Assembly: GCF_040183065.1 (NCBI RefSeq)
Contig: NC_091119.1
Coordinates: 208,749,298 to 208,813,297, forward strand
DNA length: 64,000 nucleotides
Source: Periplaneta americana
Lineage: Eukaryota > Arthropoda > Insecta > Blattodea > Blattidae
Direction: 5' to 3'
Position numbers and translations under genes: made by a program. Shown one piece after another: positions 13,836 through 24,925 of this stretch (position 1 is the first letter of the stretch; every line of letters starts with the position of its first letter). The notes beneath the pieces are model-generated. The model was not told the origin of the DNA, searched no databases, and saw nothing but the letters and a program-made list of their open reading frames with translations.

Positions 13836-15055
13836 AATATTCAGTTCTTGATTAAATATTGTTATATAAAGTAGATAGTAGATTTAATATTTCTTTCAGT
13901 TTTTCCTTAATAGTCTGACGTACACAGATAAAACTAACAACCACACCACCAACTAATCTAATAGAAATTAAAATATAATTAAATGTAGTAAAAGTAATTA
14001 AAATTATAAATACACGTAATAAACCATAACCCCCTAATTTCAACAATATACTATTTTATTCCCTTTTACAGCTTGTAGATAATTATTAATTATAGTTATT
14101 ACTTATTAGCATAATATTTATTGAACTTATTGGCTATTTCACTTCGTTTGAAAGATGTTATTGTGTACAAAAAGCATTTTTTGATGATCGTTTCATGCTG
14201 TATGTTGTGTATAAATCTATGATTTCTGGCCATCTGTTCTGTGTAATCCATCTTTTGTATAGAATTAATAAAATATTCTTTTGGTAGTAATTATTTTATT
14301 AATTGAGTATTTAATTTTCACCAGCTCACATTTCTTGAATCATTTGCTTTTTCTTATTTAAATTTAGGACACAAGAGCCAAAAAGAGACTTCACAGTTAT
14401 GTATCATACATTTTTTCAATGACAGACGTGGAGTTGCAGAAATAATAAGTGTAAGTGTAGCATTATTAAGCAATTTACAAACAAATGAAATCTTTAAAAA
14501 GGTATCTAGAAGTGAAATTACTTATGGCTTTTAAGGACCAAAATTATTTTTGTAAGTTGATTTATTATTATTTCAGTTTTAGCATAGTTGTATTATCCAT
14601 TTCCTTACTAATTTCAAAAGATAATCAGAAGTTCATTCGAATTCCAACCAAAAGTCAATTGGTTATTAATTTATCTACCTTTAGGAAGTACAGTATATGT
14701 ACGCTGGAATCTTTGAAGTGAAGTGACAATAATTTAATTGGTCTTGGAACAGATTTGATTCTTGAATATTATATACTATACTTTGTTGTATATTTACGTC
14801 TAGTAACCTATTAATGCTAATACTAATAATAATGTAAAGGAATAAAAGAATAGAACATAGCAATACATTTCTCATTATTATTGAAACTATTTAGAATAAC
14901 CTTCCAACATTAAGGTAAAGTACGGTGAGTAAAGAAGTCATTCAGTACATAGGATCGTGATTTTACTACATGTGGTGATATCTGGTAACAGTTGGCAACG
15001 CTGACAAGGCGGAAATATTTGCTGTTTGGGAACTGAACTTACGTGATCCTCACTA

Positions 15056-16895
15056 TACCTCAGGGCGCTGTCCTCAGCACAACTTTATTCAATATTTATA
15101 TAAATGACTTACCCTCCCTATTATAGGAATCAAACATGAAAACAGCACTATTTGCAGATGATATAGTTTTGTGGACTTCCGGATCTTACAGACATAGAGA
15201 CAAAATTCAAAATTCTGCTCTTAAAGCTCTAAATCAACTACATGAATGGAATACATCAAATTTGATGACACTCAATTTAAGCAAAAGTAATTACCAAATA
15301 TTTTCACTTGGCAAAAAAGAAAGAGAATTCAATATCCAATACAATGGCCAACACCTTCCTAGGACTTATGAATCCAAATATCTTGGAGTTATTTTCGATA
15401 GTAAGTTAACATGGAGCAACCATTTGAAATACATTTCTGAAAAAGCTCGTAAAAGATTCTCCCTTCTAAAAAGACTAGCAGGAAAGAAATGGGGATGCTC
15501 TAGGAATACTTTGAACACCACATACCGGTACAAAACGTTTATACAGCCAGTGCTGACATACTGCGGAGAAATTTTAATTACTTCACCTTTCATAAACGAC
15601 ATAGAATATGTTCAAAACCACGCTCTCAGACTCATTATTGGTGGAATCAAAACAACTCCAATAGATTCTATGAGATTCCTCACTAATATTAACAGCATCA
15701 AAATGACAATAGAAGAAAAAGCACTGATTCAATATGAAAAACTTATCAGATTACCAGGAAACAATTGGCATTCATACAGTCCTCTCTGTAGATTGAAAAT
15801 TCAAAAAAGTTTCATTTCTATTGTTCAAGAATTAAAACAGAAAATCAATATCCCGAATTTAAAAGAAAACTTACAAATTAAACCAAACCCTTTAACTCTA
15901 TTAAATATAGAATATAATCTAAATTTAACAGAAGAAATACTTAAATCAGAAGTAAACACTGAAATACTAAGACAATTGTCTTTAGAGACAATTAATATTA
16001 GGTAAGCTCACCTTAGGAGTCTACTTATGAGCAATTCCCTGTGACAACAGGAGGCCCTTGCCCTTACGGGATGTGTACGCGCTAAATTTATTACCCTCCA
16101 AAAAAATGGCTTCATTTATACACTGAAGGATCCTTGATCTCCAGAGAACAAGGTGCCGGTGCAGGTGTTACGTGCTGTCTCTTCTCACTTTATAGATCTC
16201 TTGGGTAAGGAACAACAAGATTTGATGGAGAAATCATTGCAATAAGTGAAAGTCTCAGGAATCTTCTATGTCACATCAATAAATTTAAGAATGCAGTTAT
16301 ATTGTCAGACTCCAAAGCAGCTATTCTATCAATAGTCTCTAAACACATACCTTCATCTCAAATAGCAGAAATAAATAAAATGTTCTCTCAATTAATATCA
16401 CTCAATAAAAGAATTGTATTCCAATGGATACCATCCCATTGTGGAATCCTGGGAAACGAGAATGCGGATGCTTTAGCAAAGAAGGGCAGCACTGCTACTT
16501 ACAGACCTGTTACTAAATCTACGTATTACTCTGTGAAGAGTTTTATTAAATCTACATACTTAGACTTCAACAAACAAAATTTGATAACACAATCTCAAGG
16601 GAAAAAATGGAACTTTCTGCATCATAATCCACAGTTAATTCCCGATTTACCACGAAAATCGTTTGTAGCTGCATTTAGATTGGCAACAGGCCATGATTGT
16701 TTGGCCAAACACCTGCATAGAATTGGAATATATCAGTCCCCTAACTGCCCATTGTGCAACTCAAACCAAGAAATGGATTCGGAACACCTCAAAATCTGTG
16801 CTTCAGTGGCTGGCCATGATAATATTTTTGAAAAATATTGGAGTGCAATAGGTCAAATGACTTTATTGTCAAACGCCTGGCATTATAAAACAACA
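15056..16895 (+). mobile_element. LINE-R continued: RT C-terminal half, connection and RNase H
   Basis: Resumes after the T1 insertion with PQGAVLSTTLFNIYINDL, then the catalytic ALFADDIVLW (motif C; FADD at about 15150). The thumb/connection open frame runs 15136-16005. RNase H follows: YTEGS (about 16118, E where the family has D), RFDGEIIAISESL, ILSDSKAAILSI (about 16300) and WIPSHCGILGNENADALAK (about 16425). A C-terminal zinc-knuckle-like CPLCNSNQEMDSEHLKIC lies near 16750. The 3' end is near 16885, just before an ACAACAACA stretch. A frame break separates the RT and RNase H frames. Confidence 0.82.
15136..16005 (+). pseudogene. LINE-R reverse transcriptase, C-terminal open segment (289 codons)
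   Basis: Contains the FADD catalytic box, the LNLSKSNYQIFSLGK motif D/E region and YLGVIFDSKLTWSNHL, all standard for non-LTR RT. It is uninterrupted over 289 codons, which suggests a fairly young copy. It lacks its N-terminal half in frame because of T1. Confidence 0.8.
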
Positions 16896-16988
16896 ACAAC
16901 AACATATATAACCACAGATATAACTAGAGACACCAATGGCGCTAGTGTAGCATACAAATTTGAACCACTGTTCGGCCGCTCAGTGTAA
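16302..16988 (+). pseudogene. LINE-R RNase H domain fragment
   Basis: Starts in the second half of RNase H (DSKAAILSIV) and carries the WIPSHCGILGNENAD motif with its catalytic aspartate, followed by the cysteine-rich C-terminal segment. The last 30 or so codons, after NAWH, are probably beyond the true end of the LINE protein. Confidence 0.75.
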
Positions 16989-16989
16989 T

Positions 16990-17570
16990 ATTACATTACG
17001 ACTTGATTGTGTATCATTGCTAAGTTATTTAGTGTAATGTGTCCATAAGTTCCCTTTACTTCTTGTTGCATAATATGTTGCAGAAATAATTACAAAACTG
17101 TGTTATTTTAATTTGAAGAGAGATTTTACATGTTAACATAATCTGTTCGCATCAACATTTTAATTTTAGAATGGAAGCTATTTTGAGATTTAATAAAAAA
17201 AGAATTTATATTGTGATTTTAATCTAGCACATCTACCTTCCTTAATTGTAGATAGAAAATTTTCCATACCACTCCTATGAAATTAGTGTAAGTACGATTG
17301 TGTTACTTCGTCTCTTAGGTAGTAGATAAATACAATAATTCAGTACTCAATTGTAGTATTAAAATACAGACAAATTGAATGTGCGGGATATCATACATGA
17401 TATTATGCATAATTATAATATATAATTGCGAATTTAGGAATATAAGATAAATATCGTAAACATAGCCTATACTTTCCATATGGATGGCAGGGCATTGCTG
17501 ACCACTATAATTAGACAGAAAGAGGCAACTGGGACAGTACACATAACCTATAATTTCAACCCAAGACTCC
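16990..17570. other. AT-rich spacer, nothing recognised
   Basis: No coding frame with recognisable domains, no terminal repeats; short AT-rich runs only. Confidence 0.5.
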
Positions 17571-17895
17571 CGGACGCGTTGCTTCCGCCTGGATGCTGCT
17601 GATTCACAAACTGAACTGGCTGTCCAAACTAAACTGGCTTGACCGACTCGAAGGCTGCTCGCTTTTATTTGCTAGATCACGCATTCTCAATGTACTGTCT
17701 CCCGAAGTTTCTCCAACAATCGGCTTTCTCCTCTTCTGCCGTAGTCGGCCTCCTTCCCTTCTCACCCCACACAGCAGCCAGCGTCTCGCAGCTTTTCCTC
17801 TCCTCTCGCCTGCCTTCCCGCGCGCCCTTCCTCCTGCCGGACGCGCGCTCGACTCCCGAGGCAGCGAGAACTTTCCAGCACAGTTGCCACAATAT
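17570..17895. other. GC-rich island with overlapping open frames
   Basis: A sharp rise in C+G and CpG over the AT-rich neighbourhood, with many CTCC/TTCCC words. Open frames on both strands (17593-18063 plus, 17604-18005 minus) are by-products of base composition and show no domain. It could be a promoter-proximal CpG-rich segment or part of a repeat. No exon was identified next to it. Confidence 0.4.
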
Positions 17896-18306
17896 CTAAA
17901 TATCGGTGTGGTACAACTGAAAATTATTGAATCGTGCATAAATGAATGTGCAAGACTTTCGCAATATTTAATCGAAATAAAGGCAGATATTACACATACG
18001 AACAACGTAATTTTCGCACCAAAAATAATATTACCTCTTAACTCGCAAGTGAATTATGTCTGAAGTGTCTAATAATCATTGTTTTAAATTTTATTAATGC
18101 AATTACACTACATTTTAGAGAAATATATGTTATTCTTTATGCATTTCAACTAATATATATATGGTTGAAACGCCGCCCTTCGTGATCGAGTGAAGCACAA
18201 GACTTCGAAACTAATGGTAAATCCTAAATATCAACATAGTAAAGAAGTTGGAAATTTAATCAGTGATATATAAGTGTTAAAAATGTATAGCCTATCGAAA
18301 TTATAA

Positions 18307-18311
18307 TTATA

Positions 18312-18341
<30 letters not shown>
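18307..18341. repeat. (AAT)n microsatellite
   Basis: About eleven AAT units directly upstream of a LINE fragment. Confidence 0.9.
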
Positions 18342-18342
<1 letters not shown>

Positions 18343-19296
18343 TGGGCTAAATCAGGGAGATGCACTGTCACCTTTACTTTTTAACTTCGCTCTAGAATAT
18401 GCCATTAGGAAAGTTCAGGATAACACAGAGGGTTTGGAATTGAACGGGTTACATCAGCTTCTTGTCTATGCGGATGACGTGAATATGTTAGGAGAAAATC
18501 CACAAACGATTAGGGGAAACGCGGAAATTCTACTTGAAGCAAGTAAAGCTATAGGGTTGGAAGTAAATAACGAAAAGACTAAATATATGATTATGTCTCG
18601 TGACCAGAATATTGTACGAAATGGAAATAATATAAAAATTGGAGATTTATCCTTCGAAGAGGTGGAAAAATTCAAAATACCTTGAAGCAACAGTAACATA
18701 TATAAATGACACTCGAGAGGAAATTCAACGCAGAATAAATATATGGGAAATACCTGTTATTATTCTGTTGAGAAGCTTTTGTCATCTAGTCTGCTGTCAG
18801 AAAATCTGAAAGTTAGAATTTATAAAACAGTTATATTGCCGGTTGTTCTGTATGGCTGTGAAACTTGGACTCTCACTTTGAGAGAGGAACAGAGATTAAG
18901 GGTGTTTGAGAATAAGGTTCTTAGGAAAATATTTGAGGCTAAGAGGGATGAAGTTGGAGGAGAATGGAGAAAGTTACACAACACAGAATTGTATGCATTG
19001 TATTCTTCACCTGACCTAATTAGGAACATTAAATCCAGACGTTTGAGATGGGCAGAGCATGTAGGACGTATGGGCGAATCCAGAAATTCATATAGAGTGT
19101 TAGTTGGGAGGCCGGAGGGAAAACGACCTTTAGGGAGGCCGAGACGTAGATGGGAGGATAATATTAAAATGGATTTGAGGGAGGTGGGATATGATGGTAG
19201 AGACTGGATTAATCTTACTCAGGATAGCGACCAATGGCGGGCTTATGTGAAGACGGCAATGAATCTCCGGGTTCCTTAAAAGCCAGTACGTAAGTA

Positions 19297-19297
<1 letters not shown>
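18342..19297 (+). mobile_element. LINE-W copy 1, 3' part with RT
   Basis: 5'-truncated non-LTR retrotransposon of a family I label LINE-W after its C-terminal GRPRRRWEDNIKMDL signature. Translation begins with [20 protein letters not shown] (motif B), then [18 protein letters not shown] (YADD catalytic box, about 18465). VLYGCETWTLTLREEQRLRV lies near 18850 and RRLRWAEHVGRMGESRN near 19040. The frame is broken once, near 18680-18750. The 3' end has the family tail GGTTCCTTAAAAGCCAGTACGTAAGTAGG followed by (AAT)n. This endonuclease-RT family is abundant in arthropods and RTE-like in layout; I do not assign a clade. Confidence 0.85.

Positions 19298-19298
<1 letters not shown>

Positions 19299-19340
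<42 letters not shown>
19299..19340. repeat. (AAT)n microsatellite at LINE-W 3' end
   Basis: About fourteen AAT units; may be the simple-repeat tail of LINE-W copy 1. Confidence 0.9.
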
Positions 19341-19341
<1 letters not shown>

Positions 19342-19342
19342 C

Positions 19343-19601
19343 CGACAGTCAACACCTGTGGAGTAACGGTTAGCGCGTCTAGCCGCGAAACCAGGTGTCC
19401 CGGGTTCGATTCCCGGTCGGAGCAAGTTACCTGGATGAGGTTTTTCCCGGGGTTTTGCCTTAACCCAATATGAGCAAATGGGTAACTTTCGGTGTTGGAC
19501 CCTGGACTCATTTCACCGGCATTATCACCTTCATCTCATTCAGACGCTAAATAACCTAAACTGTTGTTAAAGTGTCTTAAAATAACCTACTAAAAGAATA
19601 A
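19343..19601 (+). mobile_element. tRNA-derived SINE S1
   Basis: Head with A box TGGAGTAACGGTTAGCGCG and B box GGTTCGATTCC, followed by a body (GAGGTTTTTCCCGGGGTTTTG, TCATCTCATTCAGACGCTAAATAACC). It is the same subfamily as 52139-52402. The 3' tail is a degenerate copy of the shared tail also found on the S3 and S4 SINEs, which have different tRNA heads. Confidence 0.85.
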
Positions 19602-21065
19602 ACCGGTACTTTTGTTGTCGATTTATTTATAAAAAAAATACACAATAATCGGTATACATTTTATTTGTTTGTCATGCCCAGGTCTAGATTATACAATCTA
19701 CAGCTACCCGGTACTGGAAAACAATGATTTCAGGAATTTTATCACAATGGAAGTTATTCCGAGAGTATGGTTATTGAAACGCCTGTGTCTTTAATGAATG
19801 GACGATTTTATATTGTTCCCACAATCCCGTAATGAATTCTAACCACGCCTACCGTATTGTATCATAACATGTCAGTAACATTATTGTTGGCCATCTCCTA
19901 GTTAACGAAGTCCGTCACTTTTACTGCACACGAACAACAGAACTTTGGGTTGCCTACACAAATTCCAGTATGATAGTTCACACTTAACATTATTCAGGTA
20001 ATTGCTTTTTGTTCTAACATTTCATTTCGCACTGAATGAATGTGATCTTTGTGTCAATGTTATAAGGAACGAAGATAAGAATGGAAATTTTGTTTAAAAG
20101 TTGAACAGGTTTCTCATTTTCCATGAGTGTTCAATCTACAGCAGCAAGGGCACACACTAACAATTCGCTGTTTCTCTTCTTTTCTATTCTGACAAGTGGG
20201 CTCAGTAGAAAAACAAACGACTGAACAAAGAAATCCAGTTAGAAATTAATGCTTTTGTTTATTTAAAAAACGACAATCAAACATATCTATGTGCGCATAA
20301 ATGAATTCTAGAAAGATCTAAAATATTGGTAGAACGCTCTCTTTGGGATAAGGACTGGATGTACTACCGCTCAGCATTACAGATTCATTAAAACGCTTCA
20401 CGTTTCTCAAATTCAAAATCACCACAAAAAATAAGTGAACACAAAAGCCTCCAACAACAATGAAAACATGTTTATGTACTATGCCTTACAGAGTATTAGG
20501 GGCATAGTGCAAATATTTTGATATTCAAGAAAATGCATGAAAACAACGTCCTATTTAATTTTCCCGTTGCTCTAATACTTTTTTTCATAAGTATTACGTA
20601 TTTTACGGCCTGATGTTTTATGAATGATCGTACAATGAAACGCCTGATAGTGTACACTACACGCGCGTCTTTCGATCACCTGTGCTCCAGCATAAACACT
20701 TTCTATGACAGTTACCTTGCAGGAAGATGTTGAATTAGCCGATATTAATTTAATGTACGGAACAGCAAGAGAGTCTGCAATCGATGCTAACAGCGTTCAC
20801 GCAGTCGTGAAGTTGAAAATTGGCATTCCGGAAAAACGTGTTATGAGCCTGTTACATACTGATACAAAAATTGATTAATATGCCAAGCATTTATATTCTT
20901 AACGAAGGCCACAAAGAGAACGTTTATTTAAATCTCGCATAATATAGGTCTATAAAAACTTTACAGTTTGATGCCATAATTTTGTAATGAATTGGAACAA
21001 CGGAATGAAAGCAACTTTCTATTTCGTCAAGAGGGGGGGCTATTATTAAAATTGTTTATAATTTA
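19602..21065. other. Spacer, no gene or named repeat found
   Basis: No coding frame above background and no terminal repeats recognised. A partial microsatellite-free AT-rich sequence. Confidence 0.45.
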
Positions 21066-21067
21066 CA

Positions 21068-21135
21068 TTTTCATTTTTCATTTAGTGTTCTGCCCAAGGG
21101 TAGGTCTTTCACTGCAAACCCAGCTTTCTCGAAAC
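21068..21135 (+). repeat. Dispersed repeat (TGTTCTGCCCAAGGGTAGG type)
   Basis: The words TGTTCTGCCCAAGGGTAGG, CTTTCACTGCAAACCCAGC recur in reverse orientation at about 22590-22660. I recall this as a common 3'-region repeat in arthropod genomes. It appears here without coding sequence. Confidence 0.55.
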
Positions 21136-21166
21136 AATTAGCATTATCTGTATTTTAAATTGTGTA

Positions 21167-21222
21167 TTATTATTATTATTATTGTTATTATTATTATTAC
21201 TATTATTATTATTATTATTATT
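21167..21222. repeat. (ATT)n microsatellite, interrupted
   Basis: Run of ATT units with GTT and ACT interruptions. Confidence 0.9.
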
Positions 21223-21275
21223 TTATGGAATATTTATTAATATTATACTATGTTTTAATAGAACATATTCATGAA

Positions 21276-22446
21276 TCTATACTAATAATAAATCTGTAGC
21301 CGAAATTTTTCTGGTAAATTTCGATTTTCCAAAAATAATTGGTCCTAACATATATAATTAACCACCCTGAAACCGAAAATCGCTTTTTTGAAATTTTTGT
21401 TTGTATGTCTGTCTGTATGTTTGTTACCTTTTCACGCGATAATGGCTGAACGGATTTCGATGAAAATTGGAATATAAATTAAGTTCGCTGTAACTTAGAT
21501 TTTAGGCTATATGGCATTCAAAATACATTATTTAAAAGGGGGGTTATAAGAGGGACCGAATTAAATAAATCGAAATATCTCGCTTATTATTGATTTTTGT
21601 GAAAAATGTTACATAACAAAAGTTTCTTTAAAAATAATTTATGATAAGTTTTATTCCTTGAAAAATTTTGATAGGACTGATATTTAATGAGATAAATGAG
21701 TTTTAAAATTAAAATAACTGCCATCTAAGGCCGTATAATGAAATAAAAAACAAATGACTTCGTCTATAAGGGGCCTTGGACAGCAACAATCGAAAGCTAT
21801 GAAAGATAGCCTACAGATAATGTTTCTATGTTTGTATGAAGTAATATCGGAAGCTAAATTAACCGATTTGTATAATTAATTATTATTTCACCATTGGAAA
21901 GTGTAGTTTCTCTAGATGTACATAATGCTATAATATTATTACAGTAACTTCTGATATAATATAATATAATATAATATAATATAATATAATATAATATAAT
22001 AATATAATATGTAATGTAATATTATATCATATAATTTAAGTTATTTGAAGGGTTCAGAACCATAGTGGGCCAAACGCCATTTACTGAATACGTAGAAAAG
22101 AAGGGTTAAAATTAAGTTATTACCATAATTCAATGGAAACATATAGCAAGTAAAATAAAGTATAGACATTAAATCTAAATGATGTCAATCTTCATTAAAC
22201 TATGGTTGCATGTAATAACAATTAAGAAACATGTTAAAGGAATTGTCATTGCACCAAATGAGTGGTCTCTGGACCAAAATTATCGCATTTTAATTATTTA
22301 AATACAATTTAAATTAAGTAACATATTAAACGATTTATCCTTCTATCAAAGACGAATGTTCCCTGGATCAAACGTTCTATTTTAATTATGTAATTACTTT
22401 ATATTTATTTCTAACGGGTGCAGCGGAGCACACGGGTAAGGCTAGT
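21276..22446 (+). mobile_element. Non-autonomous Helitron-like element, copy 2
   Basis: Begins TCTATACTAATAATAAATC after an A and ends ...CACGGGTAAGGCTAGT, with the hairpin GGTGCAGCGGAGCAC before the end. It aligns with copy 1 (6355-7341, opposite strand) over nearly its whole length. It is longer because of an (ATAAT)n expansion and unshared sequence between about 21960 and 22260. The base after CTAGT is G rather than T, so the downstream flank may have changed. No coding capacity. Confidence 0.72.
21954..22020. repeat. (ATAAT)n microsatellite within Helitron-like copy 2
   Basis: About thirteen pentamer units. Absent from copy 1, so it expanded after or during the divergence of the two copies. 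Confidence 0.9.
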
Positions 22447-22512
22447 GTCATGATAAAATCTTTGAAACGTAATTTTTTTCACAGCCATCCAATCATTAAC
22501 AAATTTTAACTT

Positions 22513-22548
22513 CCTGCGGGTTCCTTAAAAGCCATAAGTAAGTAGGAG
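22513..22548 (+). repeat. LINE-W 3' tail fragment
   Basis: Only the terminal words GGGTTCCTTAAAAGCCATAA and GTAAGTAGG of the LINE-W family are present: an extremely 5'-truncated insertion or a relic. Confidence 0.6.
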
Positions 22549-22665
22549 TTGGACGTACCGCTAAGAGGAAAGCGGAAAATAGGAAAAAACGAAGAATGCT
22601 GGGTTTGCAATGAAAGACTTGACCTTGGGTAGAACACTGAATGAATGTACAAAATGACAGTTCTC
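22549..22665 (-). repeat. Dispersed repeat, inverted relative to 21068-21135
   Basis: Contains ATGCTGGGTTTGCAATGAAAG and TTGGGTAGAACACTGAATG-type words, the reverse complement of the 21068 repeat, plus the purine-rich stretch that normally flanks it. Confidence 0.55.
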
Positions 22666-23069
22666 TACCACGATTACCATACTTAACGCCATGTGACCTG
22701 GCATTGAAGAATGCTGCGTGGCAGCCTGTGAAAATTAGCAAACACACATTCTGTGTGCCCAACAACTCTAATTTAATAATTCTATTATCTAAGTGACGTT
22801 CCTAAGTTCAATAGAGGAAATTAGGCTGTAACGTAGTAACACTTGGATTCAGAGACTCATCATCCGAACATTTCTCGACCTGTGACATCACATTGCCATA
22901 ACGAATGCAGCACTACCCGTGCGTTTTTTTTTAAGCAAGACGTAAAACGCTGCAGCAGACCGTTCTTTTATTACATTTGCTTCACCACCGCTGTAGCAGC
23001 GCTGTAGCAAGCGTGCAGCAAATCAGAACATCGCTTTACGAGTTTGCTGCACGATCCATCATGGCGGAA

Positions 23070-23290
23070 TGCAATTAATTATGGTTTGTTTAACGACGCT
23101 CGCAACTGCATAGGTTATATCAGCGTCGCCGGTGTGCCGGAATTTTTGTCCCGCAGGAGTTCTTTTACATGCCAGTAAATCTATTGACATGAGCCTGTCG
23201 CATTTAAACACACTTAAATGCCATCGACCTCGGCCGGAATCGAACCCGCAACCTCGAGCATAGAAGGCCAGCACTCTGTTTCGGTCTTTT
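23070..23290 (-). mobile_element. tRNA-derived SINE S4
   Basis: On the minus strand a tRNA-like head (GGTTGCGGGTTCGATTCC B box near 23232) leads into a conserved body (GGCATTTAAGTGTGTTTAAAT, CTGGCATGTAAAAGAACTCC). The 3' end is GGCGACGCTGATATAACC followed by AGCGTCGTTAAACAAACC. This SINE type is widespread in invertebrates. Its tail is clearly related to the tail of S1-S3. Confidence 0.75.
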
Positions 23291-23683
23291 GCAATGTTTA
23301 TTATTGTTAAAATCATCTAGTAATAATAATTCTGTCATTATCATGGAAGTCGAAACTATTTAACATGTTCGGTTCTTTTAAGGTTAAATTTATTACTGCA
23401 GTAATAGAAGCCAATATTAATTGTCCACCATTTTGCAGTCGACCTACTTACGTTTTTTTTCTATCCTCATTTTGCTCCAGTGAAGGCATGAAGCGCTTTA
23501 AAAAGAACGCCCGGTACCCACACCGAAACCGCGTCCACGTTAGCTAACTACAAGGCCTTGAGCAAGAGGGCTGGGCTTCAGCTAACTACTCGACTCGAGT
23601 GAATCCGTCATTATGAATATTTTGGAGTGGTGGTATAAAATTGCGGCTTCTTTCTTTAAAGAAATTCTTTGAGTATATTTGTC

Positions 23684-24098
23684 CAAATTTCTTGCTACGT
23701 AAAGATTAATTTTTTTTTTCTACAGAATTTATCTGTTATGGTAACAATGGTTATTAGAGGAGAAAAATTCGCTCCGGCACAGGGATCTAAAAAAAAAAAA
23801 ATCTTTACGAAGATTCTTCACCCAACAATACATATACTGTGGAATCCCGGCCATCAAGTCACTCAACTGAGTGCGCTCCTTGTATAATGGCAGTTGACTT
23901 ATGTCAACATATGTGTCGAACATGGAGTAAGGCCATAAAGCGAAAAACACTACAGGACTGGCATTCGATCTGATGCTGTGCATTGGACTTCGGTGTAGCT
24001 CATTGGTTAGAGCGCTTGGTACGTAGAACCAAGAACCCGGGTTCGATCCCGATACTGGAGCGAATTTTTCTCCTCTAATAACCATTCAAATTCCTTGC
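23684..24098 (-). mobile_element. Palindromic tRNA element P1
   Basis: Inverted arms AATGGTTATTAGAGGAG...GAAAAATTCGCTCC at 23746-23787 and the reverse complement at about 24044-24086. The right arm is preceded by a full tRNA-like unit on the plus strand (A box TAGCTCATTGGTTAGAGC, anticodon-like stem TTGGT/ACCAA, B box GGGTTCGATCCC; about 23992-24058). The left arm keeps only the end of the opposite tRNA unit, cut by a poly-A run at 23790-23802. A candidate target duplication, CAAATTTCTTGC (23684-23695) and CAAATTCCTTGC (24087-24098), encloses the arms and a T-rich tail at the left. Confidence 0.62.
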
Positions 24099-24099
24099 G

Positions 24100-24790
24100 T
24101 TCAGAAAGTAAAATATTGAATGTTCTGTACGTCTTAAAGAGAGAAAAACTGTATCAAGTCGAATATAGTGTAATAAAATAACCAATACCTTAAAACACTG
24201 GAAGGGAGGGGGGAACACCTAATCATGAATAATTATTACCACTCCGTATTTTCCATGTAATTTCAACCGTGTCACCTCAGCAGTATAGCCATCATTGTGA
24301 TATACGAAGTGAAATTTGGACAGTTGTTAGTTATTCTAATTGAGGGGTTTGCCGGAAAAAGGGCGTATACGTCAATATGGCGAATTGAGATACATGCGAT
24401 CTAAGATTTTAAAATGCACCTGAATAAAATTTTACACACGCACGCAACCCTGTCCTGCAGGTATGTACAGTACAATCAAAACAAAATTTCGCTACTATAA
24501 TTATTCACTACATTTTAAACCGTTTTCCCGAAGAAGGGCGTATAGGTCTATCCGCCTTTCTTCCGGCAAAGCCCTCAATTCATAAAAAAAAATTATGACA
24601 TTATGGAACTGTTAATATCTCTTTCAATCACGATATAGGCTACAGTATTTTAAGTTCTGAATTAAAGTATCAGGACAAATTATCTGTACGCAGAGATTTC
24701 GTAACTGTGTTATTTTTCATCAGGTAAATTGTGGAATATCCTATAAAATCGGTCTTGTCTGTTTAATTTCTATTAAAGTTAAATTGGCAG
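24100..24790. other. Spacer upstream of the 740-codon ORF
   Basis: No named repeat. Two similar words with the sense 'AAGGGCGTATA' occur near 24360 and 24535. A TATA-like ATAAATATAAACG at about 24799 lies some 125 bp before the ATG at 24926, but no transcription start can be proven. Confidence 0.4.
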
Positions 24791-24925
24791 CTTTAAAGCA
24801 TAAATATAAACGAAAATCTATCAAAAAACGAAGCAGAGCATGCATATATTATAAGTTTAATCCACAGAACACCTGGTGGTCGATTTTGACGGAAACACAA
24901 AATGAAGACGATGTACTGAGCAAGC

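Larger units (their letters stand above)
8142..15055 (+). mobile_element. T1: 6.9-kb Tc1/mariner-type transposon inserted in LINE-R
   Basis: Flanked by TA at 8140-8141 and 15056-15057. Removal of the insert with one TA restores the LINE reading GLPQGAVLS. Ends are imperfect TIRs of about 25-30 bp (TAGGGAAGACCAGGTAACTT against TAGTGAGGATCACGTAAGTT read inward from the right). The first 350 bp and last 150 bp match two short deletion derivatives in this window (27211-27872 and 31729-32445). The interior holds a decayed intron-bearing transposase gene (8661 to at least 11165), microsatellites, a tRNA SINE (about 12103-12335) and an antisense LINE copy (12350-13835). Confidence 0.85.

Noticed and set aside
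17593-18063. Overlapping open frames of 133-156 codons on both strands
   Set aside because: Base-composition artefact of the GC-rich island; no domain, and both strands are open.
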